DNA of 31,123 nt from Nereida sp024640765. Its GTDB lineage: Bacteria; Pseudomonadota; Alphaproteobacteria; Rhodobacterales; Rhodobacteraceae. Both the position numbers and the translations under genes were made by a program. Below, in pieces: positions 8,255 to 17,350 of this stretch; within the stretch, counting starts at the first letter, position 1; each line of letters starts with the position of its first letter. The DNA is taken from the NCBI GenBank assembly GCA_024640765.1, contig JAHEEK010000017.1, positions 1-31,123 of the forward strand, written 5' to 3'. A model generated the notes under the pieces. It was not told the DNA's origin. It did not search any database and saw only the letters and a list, made by a program, of their open reading frames with translations.

Positions 8255-9348
8255 CAACGGCCAATCGCATTGTTCTAAAAATCGGATCGGCCCTGTTGGT
8301 TGACCGGGAAAGCGGGACTTTGCGCGCAGAGTGGTTGTTGGCTTTGGCGCAAGACGTCGCTTGGCTCAAAAGCTTGGGTAAGGATGTTGTTTTGGTGTCC
8401 TCGGGCTCGATTGCATTGGGCCGTGAGGTGTTGGGTTTGCCCGCTGGCGAGTTGGCGCTTGAACAATCCCAGGCCGCGGCATCTGTCGGGCAAATCCGGC
8501 TGGCCCGCGCATATGAGGAGGCATTGGCCCCTCACTGTATTAAAACGGGGCAGGTACTTGTCACGCTTGAGGATTCTGAGGACCGCCGCAGATATCTTAA
8601 TTCGCGCGCAACGCTGTCACAATTGTTGAGCCTTGGTGTTGTGCCGATCGTTAACGAAAACGATACGATCGCAACTGACGAAATTCGGTATGGTGATAAT
8701 GACCGCCTTGCCGCACAAGTGGCCGTGACTGTCGGGGCAGACCAGTTGATTTTGCTCTCAGATGTTGATGGGTTTTATTCTGCGAACCCGAAATCGGACG
8801 CGTCGGCGCGCCGGTTTGATGTGATTGAAGAAATTACACCCGAAATTGAAGCAATGGCCGGAGATGCCCTGTTGGGGCTATCCAAAGGCGGAATGAAGAC
8901 CAAACTTATGGCTGCAAAGATGGCAACGGATGCTGGCTGTGCCATGGCTATCACATTAGGAACGCCGCGCAACCCTTTGAAGATGCTTGAAGAAGGCGCA
9001 AACTCAACATGGTTTAGTGCAACGGAAAGCCCGCAAAGTGCGCGTACCCGTTGGATTGCTGCGATGATGCCCAAAGGTTCTGTCACAATTGATGCTGGCG
9101 CTGCGAAGGCGCTGCGGTCGGGCAACTCACTTTTGCCTGCAGGGATCATGGCGGTCAGCGGGACATTTGGCCGTGGAGATCCAGTTGAGATACTTGATAC
9201 TTCAGGCGCTCATGTGGGGCAGGGATTAACCCGCTACACCAGCACTGAAGCCACAGTTTTGAAGGGTCATAAGACCGCTGAAATTGCGGGGTTGCTAGGG
9301 TACGCAGGGCGCGCAGCATTAATCCACCGCGACGATATGGCGCTTTAA
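8242..9348 (+). CDS. proB: Glutamate 5-kinase
   Basis: A 368-residue enzyme that phosphorylates L-glutamate with ATP, the first and feedback-controlled step of proline synthesis in the cytosol. The amino acid kinase domain shows the N-terminal Lys13 (VLKIGSALLV), the substrate loop NENDTIATDE (138-147) and LLSDVDGFY (171-179). A PUA domain follows from about 275 to the end, as in full-length ProB. The start lies inside the end of obgE (13-nt overlap). proA follows 21 bp downstream, giving an obgE-proB-proA operon. Confidence 0.97.
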   Translation: MASLTTANRIVLKIGSALLVDRESGTLRAEWLLALAQDVAWLKSLGKDVVLVSSGSIALGREVLGLPAGELALEQSQAAASVGQIRLARAYEEALAPHCIKTGQVLVTLEDSEDRRRYLNSRATLSQLLSLGVVPIVNENDTIATDEIRYGDNDRLAAQVAVTVGADQLILLSDVDGFYSANPKSDASARRFDVIEEITPEIEAMAGDALLGLSKGGMKTKLMAAKMATDAGCAMAITLGTPRNPLKMLEEGANSTWFSATESPQSARTRWIAAMMPKGSVTIDAGAAKALRSGNSLLPAGIMAVSGTFGRGDPVEILDTSGAHVGQGLTRYTSTEATVLKGHKTAEIAGLLGYAGRAALIHRDDMAL

Positions 9349-9369
9349 GCCAAAAGATTGGACAGAAAG

Positions 9370-10635
9370 ATGACCGATACACATGAAATTCCCGCATTGA
9401 TGCAGGACATCGGCCAACGGGCAAAAGCCGCAAGCGTTGCCTTGGCGAATGCCAGTGCTGAGCGGAAACACGCGGGGCTGATCTCGGCCTCTGAAGTTTT
9501 GTGGAAGACCCGCGATGCGGTGATTGAGGCCAATGCGCTTGATCTTGAATACGGTCGCACCAAAGGCCTTAGCCCCGCAATGATGGACCGCTTGATGCTG
9601 GACGAAGAGCGCATTCGCGGCATCGTAGATAGCCTGCGCGCAGTAGCGGAGCAGGCTGATCCTGTCGGAGAAGTCATCGCACAGTGGCCCCGGCCCACAG
9701 GTCTGAATATTTCACGCGTGCGCACGCCGCTTGGGGTCATCGGGGTGATCTACGAAAGCCGGCCAAATGTGACGGCTGATGCAGGCGCGCTGTGCTTGAA
9801 GGCGGGTAACGCCGTTATTTTGCGTGGTGGCTCTGAGAGTTTCCATTCCTCCCGCGCCATCCATGCAGCCCTTCAGCAGGGACTTCGTGATGCCAATTTG
9901 CCCGAGGATGCAGTACAACTGGTGCCCACCCGTGACCGTGCGGCAGTTTCAGAAATGCTCAGCATGACGCAGTATATCGATGTGATCGTGCCGCGTGGTG
10001 GAAAGGGTTTGGTGGGGCTTGTGCAGCGCGAAGCGCGGGTTCCCGTTTTTGCCCACCTTGAAGGCATTGTGCATATCTATATCGACAAAGCAGCAGACCC
10101 GCAAAAGACACTTGATGTGGTGCTGAATGCAAAGACGCGCCGCACGGGGATTTGTGGTGCTGCGGAGTGTTTACTGATCCATGAAGAGATCAAAGATAGT
10201 CTAGGCGCTGATGTGATCAACGCGCTTTTGCAAGCGGGTGTAACCGTTGATGCAGATATGAACCTGCAGGGCATTGAGGGCACACAGGCGGCCACGGCAG
10301 ACCATTGGGGTCATGAGTTTCTTGATATGGAAATTGCGGCCAAGACGGTTGCGGGACTGGATGAGGCAATGGCGCACATCCGTCAGTATGGCTCTGATCA
10401 TACGGATTGTATTCTGACTGAAGACGCCACAACCGCTGAACGCTTTTTGACTGAATTGGATAGCGCAATCCTGATGCACAACGCCTCAACACAATTTGCA
10501 GATGGTGGTGAGTTTGGCATGGGGGCTGAAATTGGAATTGCCACGGGCAAAATGCACGCGCGCGGGCCGGTTGGCGCAGAGCAATTGACAAGTTTCAAAT
10601 ACATCGTACGCGGCGACGGGACGATCCGGTCTTAA
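9370..10635 (+). CDS. proA: Gamma-glutamyl phosphate reductase
   Basis: A 421-residue NADPH-dependent reductase that turns glutamyl-5-phosphate into glutamate semialdehyde, which cyclises toward proline. It belongs to the aldehyde dehydrogenase superfamily. The catalytic cysteine is Cys262 in RRTGICGAAE, and the cofactor region includes VIYESRPNVTADA and NAVILRGGSE. The ATG at 9370 was preferred over a TTG 12 bp upstream because AGAAAG stands just before it and it fits the family. It works with ProB, which makes its unstable substrate. It converges with chpT, 26 bp beyond its stop. Confidence 0.97.
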   Translation: MTDTHEIPALMQDIGQRAKAASVALANASAERKHAGLISASEVLWKTRDAVIEANALDLEYGRTKGLSPAMMDRLMLDEERIRGIVDSLRAVAEQADPVGEVIAQWPRPTGLNISRVRTPLGVIGVIYESRPNVTADAGALCLKAGNAVILRGGSESFHSSRAIHAALQQGLRDANLPEDAVQLVPTRDRAAVSEMLSMTQYIDVIVPRGGKGLVGLVQREARVPVFAHLEGIVHIYIDKAADPQKTLDVVLNAKTRRTGICGAAECLLIHEEIKDSLGADVINALLQAGVTVDADMNLQGIEGTQAATADHWGHEFLDMEIAAKTVAGLDEAMAHIRQYGSDHTDCILTEDATTAERFLTELDSAILMHNASTQFADGGEFGMGAEIGIATGKMHARGPVGAEQLTSFKYIVRGDGTIRS

Positions 10636-10661
10636 GTCCTGCGCCTGTGTACTACGCTTTG

Positions 10662-11273
10662 CTAGAATGTGATTTTGATTTCGGCGTGGCTTACTTCAAT
10701 ATCAAGCGCGATCTGATGTTCTGCGCGCATTTGTGCGGTCAAAAAGAAATGCACATCCGACGGTCGGACTTTGGTAACGGCGGTCTCATCCGTCAGCATT
10801 GCCCACAACGCCGGATCGTGACGCAGGCGCTCTGAACGGCCCGTCACAGTGAATTGTCCTTCATGGTGTGAGACGCTGATGGTTCCACCGAATAGTAGAG
10901 CGGTTTCAAGACACTGAACGCTGGGCAACGCAAACTGGGTGCGCTGGCGAAGTGGATCGTTCGTGCCGCGCCAGTCAAATGTAATTCGTCCTGATCTGGA
11001 AAGCGCAGAGAAAATCGCGTTCAACTCGCTTTGGCGCACAAGCTGATCGGCGCCTGCAGTGCCGTATGCCAGTCTGAAAAATTTGATGCGAGCGTTTGCG
11101 GCCTCAACGCTTTCGGCAATCAGAAGCATTTCGGGTGTTTGTTCCGCACCCGTAAGGGCCATCAGCTCAACACCATTGGCAATTGCGCCTAAAGGGCTGA
11201 TAAGGTCGTGGCAAATACGCGAGCCAACAAGGGCGCTGAGGTCTAGCGGAGTGCTCTGAATTTCTTGGGTCAT
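10662..11273 (-). CDS. chpT: Histidine phosphotransferase ChpT
   Basis: A 203-residue dimeric phosphotransferase of the alphaproteobacterial CckA-ChpT-CtrA relay. It takes phosphate from the CckA receiver and passes it to CtrA and CpdR, controlling cell cycle, motility or gene-transfer-agent functions depending on the lineage. The phospho-site is His22 in SRICHDLISPLGAI, the HisKA-like motif of the family. The C-terminal half is a degenerate ATPase-like fold that should not bind ATP. The gene is divergent from the DUF3553 gene, with 24 bp between the starts. CckA and CtrA are not in this window. Confidence 0.9.
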   Translation of the reverse strand: MTQEIQSTPLDLSALVGSRICHDLISPLGAIANGVELMALTGAEQTPEMLLIAESVEAANARIKFFRLAYGTAGADQLVRQSELNAIFSALSRSGRITFDWRGTNDPLRQRTQFALPSVQCLETALLFGGTISVSHHEGQFTVTGRSERLRHDPALWAMLTDETAVTKVRPSDVHFFLTAQMRAEHQIALDIEVSHAEIKITF

Positions 11274-11297
11274 GTGGCGCCTGTCAAATAAGGACTG

Positions 11298-11483
11298 ATG
11301 ATGTCTGAGCTAAACACATTACTAGAGCCGGGGCAGTTGGTCCGAAACCCGAACCAGCCCGATTGGGGCGTAGGTCAGGTGCAATCCAACGTTGTGGGTA
11401 AAGTTACAGTTAATTTCCGCGAGCGGGGAAAAGTCGTGATTGTTGGCTCGCAAATCGAATTAGAGTTGGTTTTCGACCTCTAG
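11298..11483 (+). CDS. DUF3553 small protein
   Basis: A 61-residue protein with the compact beta-rich pattern of DUF3553: LLEPGQLVRNPNQPDWGVGQ followed by a segment ending in a conserved hydrophobic stretch (IELELVF). Such domains occur alone in alphaproteobacteria and fused to some helicases, which suggests a nucleic-acid-associated role, but none is shown here. ATG codons at 11298 and 11301 are both possible; AAGGAC lies just upstream. It is divergent from chpT with a very short shared promoter region. Confidence 0.85.
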   Translation: MMSELNTLLEPGQLVRNPNQPDWGVGQVQSNVVGKVTVNFRERGKVVIVGSQIELELVFDL

Positions 11484-11602
11484 CTACGCGTTACCTGTTA
11501 ATAATGTCTTAATATATGCGCGTTGCCAAGCGCAGGTCAGGCAAATAAGACGTAATGACGGTATTGGGCCGCGGGTTTGCTATGCCTGAAAGGAACCCTC
11601 TG

Positions 11603-12355
11603 ATGGGGCATTCACCAAAATTTACGGTTAGATTGGCGGCGTCTGCGGATGACATCCGTGCGGCACAAGCTTTGCGTTATGAGGTATTCGTCGCGGAACT
11701 TGGCGGCAACGGCCCCATGGTTGACCATTATGCGCGGCTTGAGAAAGACCAATACGACCCGTTCTTTGAGCATCTTATGCTCTTTGATTCAGAGACCTGT
11801 GTGGGGGTCTACCGGCTACTATCCAGCGACGCGATGCCCAAAATTGGCCGCTATTATTCTGAGGATGAATTCGATCTTGGGCCTCTGAAAACCAGCGGTC
11901 GTCGGTTGTTAGAGCTTGGCCGCTCGTGCGTGCATAAATCCTATCGTGGTGGTGCTGCACTGATGCATTTATGGCAAGGTCTGTCAGGCTATATCGCAAA
12001 AAATGACGTTGATATTCTGTTTGGTGTTGCCAGCTTTCACGGCACGGATGTGGACGCCCTTGCGCACCCGTTGAGCCATTTGCACCACAGGTTTTTGGCA
12101 CCACCTGAGTTGCGTGTAACCGCGACGGGAGAGGCGGCAGTTGCGATGGATCAGTTGGCTGAGGAACAGACAGATGCGCGCCGTGCGCTTCTTGAAACGC
12201 CGCAGCTTATCAAAGCGTATCTGCGTATGGGCGGTATGGTCGGGCAGGGCGCTTGGGTCGATCATGCATTCAACACAGCCGATGTGTGCATGGTCTTGGA
12301 CATGGCGCGCATCAATCAAAAACAAGCCGCACTTTATCAAAGGGCTCCACGATGA
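11603..12355 (+). CDS. olsB: L-ornithine N(alpha)-acyltransferase (lyso-ornithine lipid synthesis)
   Basis: A 250-residue GNAT-like acyltransferase that joins a 3-hydroxyacyl group from acyl-carrier protein to the alpha-amino group of ornithine, the first step to ornithine lipids. Family marks are ALRYEVFVAELGG (about 23-35), ELGRSCVHKSYRGG (104-117) and the C-terminal KAYLRMGG with GAWVDHAFNTADV. I chose the ATG at 11603 because AAAGGAA stands at ideal distance before it; in-frame ATGs at 11555 and 11582 have no clear binding site. The stop overlaps the start of olsA (ATGA), so the two enzymes of the pathway are coupled. Confidence 0.92.
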   Translation: MGHSPKFTVRLAASADDIRAAQALRYEVFVAELGGNGPMVDHYARLEKDQYDPFFEHLMLFDSETCVGVYRLLSSDAMPKIGRYYSEDEFDLGPLKTSGRRLLELGRSCVHKSYRGGAALMHLWQGLSGYIAKNDVDILFGVASFHGTDVDALAHPLSHLHHRFLAPPELRVTATGEAAVAMDQLAEEQTDARRALLETPQLIKAYLRMGGMVGQGAWVDHAFNTADVCMVLDMARINQKQAALYQRAPR

Positions 12356-13179
12356 CCACTTGGAACGAGGGGGAATACCCCATTGAGGCACCACTTGGCG
12401 TGCAAGGCCTAATCCGTCTGGTATGGCGTGGCACGGTACTGGCGCTTGTTACGTTCGGCTGTCTGGCCGTTTTGCTTTTGGTGCGTCTTGTTGAAAAACC
12501 GTTGTTCGGTCTGCGCCGTCCTTGGACGCCATTCATTACGCAATTTGTTTGCCAAGCGGCGTTTCGGATTATTGGCATGCGCAGGCGTGTCTTTGGCACG
12601 GTGATGCCGCAGTTCGGTGCCATCGTGGCAAATCATGTAAGCTGGCTCGATATTTTTGCCCTTAACGCCAGCAAGCGCATCTACTTTGTCGCCAAATCTG
12701 AAGTCGCGAAATGGCCCGGTATTGGCTGGTTGGCGCGGGCGACTGGCACAGTTTTCATCAACCGCAATCCCCGTGAAGCGGCCCTGCAAAAACAGATATT
12801 CCAAGACAGATTGCATGCGGGCCATAAGCTATTGTTCTTTCCCGAAGGCACAAGCACCGACGGCAAGCGTGTCCTATCCTTCAAGCCAACGCTTTTTGCA
12901 GCTTTCTTTGAACAACCTCTGCGCGACGAAATGTGGGTGCAGCCGGTTACGCTGATTTATCACGCCCCTGATGGTGCGGATCCACGGTTTTACGGATGGT
13001 GGGGAGACATGGACTTTGCCCCGCATTTGCTGCGCACATTGGCTGGTGTGCGTCAGGGCGGCGTAGATGTGGTTTATCATCCACCGTTGAAGGTTTCAAA
13101 CTTTGCCAGCCGCAAAGAGCTTGCCCGTGCGGCTGAAGAAATTGTACGCGGTGGCCTAGATTCTGCCGAGATGTCTTAA
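12352..13179 (+). CDS. olsA: Lyso-ornithine lipid acyltransferase (PlsC family)
   Basis: A 275-residue 1-acyl-glycerol-phosphate acyltransferase-like protein that should add the second, ester-linked acyl chain to lyso-ornithine lipid. A membrane segment lies near 27-46. The catalytic HX4D motif is His95 to Asp100 (NHVSWLD), and FFPEGTSTDG lies near 153-162. The frame is open 99 bp further upstream, inside olsB, but the ATGA overlap with the olsB stop marks 12352 as the start. The coupling to olsB argues for OlsA and against a general PlsC, though a second activity on lysophosphatidate is possible. Its stop overlaps that of the convergent ThiE-like gene. Confidence 0.9.
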   Translation: MTTWNEGEYPIEAPLGVQGLIRLVWRGTVLALVTFGCLAVLLLVRLVEKPLFGLRRPWTPFITQFVCQAAFRIIGMRRRVFGTVMPQFGAIVANHVSWLDIFALNASKRIYFVAKSEVAKWPGIGWLARATGTVFINRNPREAALQKQIFQDRLHAGHKLLFFPEGTSTDGKRVLSFKPTLFAAFFEQPLRDEMWVQPVTLIYHAPDGADPRFYGWWGDMDFAPHLLRTLAGVRQGGVDVVYHPPLKVSNFASRKELARAAEEIVRGGLDSAEMS

Positions 13180-13823
13180 ATCATGGCACCGTGAAGTGCT
13201 TTGAGCGCCTCTGTCGGGTTTTCGGCGTCCCAAACTTCTGCACCAACAGCAAAGAAATCTGAGATCGGTGCTAATGCGCGGATCTTAGCCGCATCAAGGC
13301 CACCTTCTGCGACGCAGGGGACTTCGATCATTTCTGACCACCACTGGAACAGATCCGGCTCAGCTAATGTCCCGTCACCTAGACCCGTGTCGCGGCAGGG
13401 GCCAAAGCAAACGTAATCCGCGCCGCCTTCGGCCGCATTCAGGCCGTCATGCCGCGATGCCGCACAATTACTTCCAACAATGGCATCATCGCCAAGCTCT
13501 TTGCGGGCATGGCGGATCGTGCGCGCACCATCTGTCAGATGAACCCCGTCAAGGCCAAGCTTATCGACCATCAGCAGATGGTGCTCGATCACGATTGCAA
13601 CGTCGCGAGCGTGACAGACCTCGCGGCACGCATCAGCGGCGCGTGCGATGGCGTCGTCGTCGCTGCTGGCAAGCGCAAGACGGAAACAAGCCACGTCGAC
13701 CTCATCCAGCATTTGACCCAAGAGCGCGGGAAACGTGCTTAGTTCGATCTGCGGTGGCGAGATCAGATAGAGTTGTGGCGCGATGGCGTCAGCGATGTCA
13801 TCGGTGGATGGTGTATTGGTCAT
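13176..13823 (-). CDS. Divergent thiamine phosphate synthase-like (ThiE/TenI) protein
   Basis: A 215-residue TIM-barrel protein of the ThiE/TenI family. ThiE proper joins the thiazole and pyrimidine halves of thiamine. The later strands are recognisable: GVHLTDGA (93-100), AIVGSN, GADYVCFGP (134-142), VAEGGL (171-176) and FFAVGAEVW (190-198). Several catalytic marks are changed: the usual GQDD reads TDGA, VSTH reads SNCAASRH, and the segment after GP reads CRDT. Activity as TMP synthase is therefore doubtful. The ATG at 13823 starts the conserved part. No TPP riboswitch is visible upstream and no other thiamine gene is near. It converges with olsA, the stops overlapping by 3 nt. Confidence 0.75.
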   Translation of the reverse strand: MTNTPSTDDIADAIAPQLYLISPPQIELSTFPALLGQMLDEVDVACFRLALASSDDDAIARAADACREVCHARDVAIVIEHHLLMVDKLGLDGVHLTDGARTIRHARKELGDDAIVGSNCAASRHDGLNAAEGGADYVCFGPCRDTGLGDGTLAEPDLFQWWSEMIEVPCVAEGGLDAAKIRALAPISDFFAVGAEVWDAENPTEALKALHGAMI

Positions 13824-13907
13824 ATCTGTCCCAAACCTAGAGTGCGCAATTTTGAGGACCTCTATCAAGGGGTTGCCCTTTCGCCAAGCGGTTCGTAACA
13901 GATTGTC

Positions 13908-14678
13908 ATGAGCAAAACCCCCCAAAATACGCCCACACCGCTTGCACCGCCGACCTTTGTGTTGGTGCGTCCCCAAATGGGTGAGAACATCGGCGCGGCC
14001 GCCCGTGCGATGCTTAACTTCGGTGTCGACAGGATGCGCCTTGTTGCACCGCGTGATGGATGGCCTAATCCAGCGGCCAAGGCGATGGCATCGGGGGCAG
14101 GCCGCGTGCTTGACAGCGCGCAGGTTTACGACACGTTAGCGGATGCTTTGGGTGATTGTGACTACGTCTTTGCGACGACCGCCCGCCACAGAGGGTTGAC
14201 CAAACCGATCTACAGCCCCGAAGCAGCAATGGAAGTGGCCGCAAAAAAGACCGCGCAGGGCCTTAAGGTTGGCGTGATGTTTGGCCCCGAAGCTGCAGGA
14301 CTTGAAAACGATGATATTGCGCGCGCGAATGCCACTATTACTGTGCCTGTGAACCCTGAATTTCCCAGTCTGAACCTTGCGCAATGTGTGTTGCTGACAG
14401 GGTATGAGTGGCGCCGCCAGACCACGCGTGTTGAACCGCTGGCCCATGAAATGGTCAAAACTGATTGGGCGCCGCATATTGAAGTTGAGCGGCTTGCGGA
14501 TCACTTTGAGCAACGGTTGGACACAGCTGGGTTCTTTTTCCCGCAGGCCAAAGCGCAAAGCATGAAAATAAACTTGCGTAATATGTGGTCACGTATGGCG
14601 CTTACCCGCGCGGACGTCCAAACTCTGCACGGAATGCTGCGACAGCTTGTCTGGTCAAAAGACACCTCGGACCGCTAG
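13908..14678 (+). CDS. trmJ: tRNA/rRNA 2'-O-methyltransferase, TrmJ-like (SPOUT)
   Basis: A 256-residue SPOUT methyltransferase that should 2'-O-methylate position 32 of tRNA using S-adenosylmethionine. The three family motifs are visible: RPQMGENIGAAAR (21-33), GPEAAGL (126-132) and NPEFPSLNLAQ (149-159), the last two forming the knotted cofactor site. The remaining C-terminal 80 or so residues are the usual helical extension. It is divergent from the ThiE-like gene with 84 bp between starts and is followed by ctaA after 62 bp. Another tRNA or rRNA target within the TrmH/TrmJ group is possible. Confidence 0.9.
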   Translation: MSKTPQNTPTPLAPPTFVLVRPQMGENIGAAARAMLNFGVDRMRLVAPRDGWPNPAAKAMASGAGRVLDSAQVYDTLADALGDCDYVFATTARHRGLTKPIYSPEAAMEVAAKKTAQGLKVGVMFGPEAAGLENDDIARANATITVPVNPEFPSLNLAQCVLLTGYEWRRQTTRVEPLAHEMVKTDWAPHIEVERLADHFEQRLDTAGFFFPQAKAQSMKINLRNMWSRMALTRADVQTLHGMLRQLVWSKDTSDR

Positions 14679-14740
14679 CTGTCGCGCTCGATTGTGCCTA
14701 TGTTGCTGCCTAGATAATCGCATCAGAAGGATCACCCGCT

Positions 14741-15880
14741 ATGGCTAAATCTCGCGCCATCTTTGAAGAGGTCTCAAGCAACGACAAGGGCAGCAATGTG
14801 CCTGTCACGGGTGGTATCGACGCGGCGCGGCGCGGTGCGCGCGGTTTTCTGAAAGGCTGGCTGATTGTTCTGTTTGCGCTGGTGGTCATGATGATTGCTG
14901 TTGGTGGTCTCACGCGGTTGACCGACAGTGGGCTAAGCATCACTGAATGGCGCCCTGTGACCGGAGCAATCCCACCGATGAATGCCGCCGATTGGGCGTC
15001 AGAATTTGAGAAATACCAAGAAATTCCCGAATATCAGCTTCAGAACAAGGGCATGAGTATGTCCGAATTCAAAGTGATCTATTGGTGGGAATGGGGGCAT
15101 CGTCAGTTGGGCCGTTTCGTGGGGTTGGTCTGGGCGGTTGGCTTTTTCGGCTTGCTTGCAACGCGTCAAATGCCCGTGGGCTGGACCGGCAAAGCGGCTT
15201 TGCTCGGCGCGCTTGGGGGAAGCCAAGGGGCGATTGGCTGGTGGATGGTTTCGTCGGGTTTGGACAACGGAATGCTGGATGTGGCCAGCTACAGGTTGGC
15301 AACGCATCTGGGGTTGGCGTTTGTCATTCTTGGGGTAATCGCTTGGTATGTTTTGCAGCTTTCGCGCAGTGACGGCGCGCTGATCCAAGCACGTCGCCTT
15401 GGTGAACCTGTACTTGCGAAATTGGCGGTTGTTTTGATTGCTCTGACGGGTCTGCAGATATTGATGGGCGCACTGGTCGCGGGCATCGATGCCGGGCGCA
15501 ATTATATCGATTGGCCTTTGATGGCTGGTGGCTTTTTACCCCCTGATTTGTTCACCCTTGAACCACTGTGGCGGAACTTTTTTGAAGACGATGGTTTGGT
15601 GCAGTTTATGCACCGTATGACCGGCTACATTCTTTTTGGTTTTGGTATCTTCATTTGGCTACGGGCGCGCCGGTCCCCCAACACGCAAACACGTTTTGCT
15701 TTTAACTTGGTGTTGGCGATGATGACTGTGCAAATGGTTTTGGGCATTGTGACTGTGATGAATTCATCGCCTTGGGAATTGGCGATTGTGCATCAGTTCG
15801 GCGCGGTTGTGTTGTGGGTTTTGGTGCTGCGGGCACGCTTTTTGGCGATTTACCCGCTCGCACAATCTGTCAGAGGGTAG
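14741..15880 (+). CDS. ctaA: Heme A synthase (COX15/CtaA type 2)
   Basis: A 379-residue inner-membrane protein with about eight membrane segments that oxidises the methyl group of heme O to give heme A for aa3-type cytochrome oxidase. The signature GGLTRLTDSGLSITEWRP lies at about 55-72. Heme-ligand histidines are in WEWGHRQLGR, in FMHRMTGYI and in IVHQFGAVV near the end. It lacks the cysteine pair of the Bacillus-type enzyme, so it is the type 2 form shared with mitochondria and alphaproteobacteria. AAGGA precedes the ATG. The M32 carboxypeptidase starts right at its end, so the two are probably cotranscribed, though the functions are unrelated. Confidence 0.95.
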   Translation: MAKSRAIFEEVSSNDKGSNVPVTGGIDAARRGARGFLKGWLIVLFALVVMMIAVGGLTRLTDSGLSITEWRPVTGAIPPMNAADWASEFEKYQEIPEYQLQNKGMSMSEFKVIYWWEWGHRQLGRFVGLVWAVGFFGLLATRQMPVGWTGKAALLGALGGSQGAIGWWMVSSGLDNGMLDVASYRLATHLGLAFVILGVIAWYVLQLSRSDGALIQARRLGEPVLAKLAVVLIALTGLQILMGALVAGIDAGRNYIDWPLMAGGFLPPDLFTLEPLWRNFFEDDGLVQFMHRMTGYILFGFGIFIWLRARRSPNTQTRFAFNLVLAMMTVQMVLGIVTVMNSSPWELAIVHQFGAVVLWVLVLRARFLAIYPLAQSVRG

Positions 15881-15886
15881 GTGGCG

Positions 15887-17350
15887 ATGTCTTACACTGA
15901 ATTGATGGCATTTGTCCGCGAAACCCAAGCACTTGGGCAAATAGCGGGGCGATTGGGTTGGGATCAAGAGACAGTGATGCCCAAAGGCGCGGGGGCACAG
16001 CGGGCGGAAGAACACGGCGCAATGGCGAAGGTTTTGCACGCGCGTGGCACAGATCCGCGCATCGCAGAGTGGCTTGACGCCGCTACGCCAGAAACGCCGG
16101 AGCAGGCCGCGCAATTACGCCATATCCAAAAAAGTTATGCGCGGGCCACGAAAGTACCAGCAGATCTTGCATCACAGATCGCCAAAGTCACATCGCTGTC
16201 CCAAGGTGTGTGGGCCGAGGCACGTGCGGCCGATGATTTTGCAGGCTTCGCGCCGACACTGTCGCAAGTTGTGGCGCTAAAGCGCGAAGAGGGCGCTGCG
16301 TTGGCCGATGGCGGAGATGTATATGACGCCATGCTTGATGATTACGAGCCGGGCATGACGGCGGCAGAGTTGTCAGCGCTGTTTGATGCGCTTCGTCCGG
16401 GATTGGTTGCCCTGCGTGATGAGGTCATGGGGCGCGCGCAACCGCCTGCGCTCAAGGGGGCGTTTGATGAGGCGCGCCAGTTGGAGTTGTCTTCAAAACT
16501 GGCGCAGGTCTTTGGGTATGATCTGTCCCGCGGACGGATCGACAAGGCGGTGCACCCGTTTTCATCTGGAAGCAGTCAGGATGTGCGTATCACCACCCGC
16601 ACGGCGGCGGATGACCCGTTCAATTGTTTCTACTCGACCATCCACGAGGTAGGCCACGCCTGTTATGAGCAAAACATTAATGACGCCTATTTGTTGACGC
16701 CCCTTGGTGCGGGTGTGTCGATGGGCGTGCATGAAAGCCAGAGCCGCATCTATGAAAACCAGTTAGGGCGCAGCCGTGCATTCACGGGCTGGCTTTTTGG
16801 CCAAATGCGCGATGCGTTTGGTGATTTTGGTGTGGCTGACGAGGACACGTTTTTCCGTGTTGTGAACCGGCTGAACACGGGGTTTATCCGTACCGAGGCC
16901 GATGAGGTGCAATACAATCTGCATGTGGCCCTTCGCTTCGATATTGAACGTCAATTGATGTATGGTGCAATTGATGTTGCTGATCTGGAGCAAGCTTGGA
17001 GCAGCCGTTTTGAGGCTGATTTCGGCTACGCCCCTGACCGCGCAAGTAATGGGGTTTTGCAAGATGTGCACTGGCCTGTTGGTCTGTTTGGATATTTTGC
17101 GACCTATTCGCTGGGTAATGTCTATGCGGGGTGCTTGCATGAAGCATTGCGCCGAGACGTCACGGGCCTGGATGACATGCTTGCTAACGGGGACACTTCT
17201 GCGGCTACCGGTTGGCTGAGACGCAATGTGCAGTGCCACGGTGGGCTTTACCGTCCGAAAGAAGTCATTGCAAAGGCCTGCGGTACGTCAGAGGCAGAGA
17301 TCACAGAAGCGCCTTTGTTGGCCTATCTGAACGAGAAATTTGCGTCTTAG
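15887..17350 (+). CDS. M32-family metallocarboxypeptidase
   Basis: A 487-residue cytosolic zinc carboxypeptidase of the Taq-carboxypeptidase family, which trims C-terminal residues from peptides. The zinc site is HEVGH (253-257), with the conserved HESQSR near 282-287 supplying the third ligand region. Length is usual for the family. The ATG at 15887 is preferred over a GTG at 15881 because AGAGGG then has better spacing; either way it directly follows the ctaA stop. The end overlaps the stop of dsbB on the other strand. Confidence 0.93.
   Translation: MSYTELMAFVRETQALGQIAGRLGWDQETVMPKGAGAQRAEEHGAMAKVLHARGTDPRIAEWLDAATPETPEQAAQLRHIQKSYARATKVPADLASQIAKVTSLSQGVWAEARAADDFAGFAPTLSQVVALKREEGAALADGGDVYDAMLDDYEPGMTAAELSALFDALRPGLVALRDEVMGRAQPPALKGAFDEARQLELSSKLAQVFGYDLSRGRIDKAVHPFSSGSSQDVRITTRTAADDPFNCFYSTIHEVGHACYEQNINDAYLLTPLGAGVSMGVHESQSRIYENQLGRSRAFTGWLFGQMRDAFGDFGVADEDTFFRVVNRLNTGFIRTEADEVQYNLHVALRFDIERQLMYGAIDVADLEQAWSSRFEADFGYAPDRASNGVLQDVHWPVGLFGYFATYSLGNVYAGCLHEALRRDVTGLDDMLANGDTSAATGWLRRNVQCHGGLYRPKEVIAKACGTSEAEITEAPLLAYLNEKFAS

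Noticed and set aside
13824..13907. Possible TPP riboswitch before the ThiE-like gene.
   Set aside because: The 84 bp between the divergent starts are too short and lack the CTGAGA core of a THI box.
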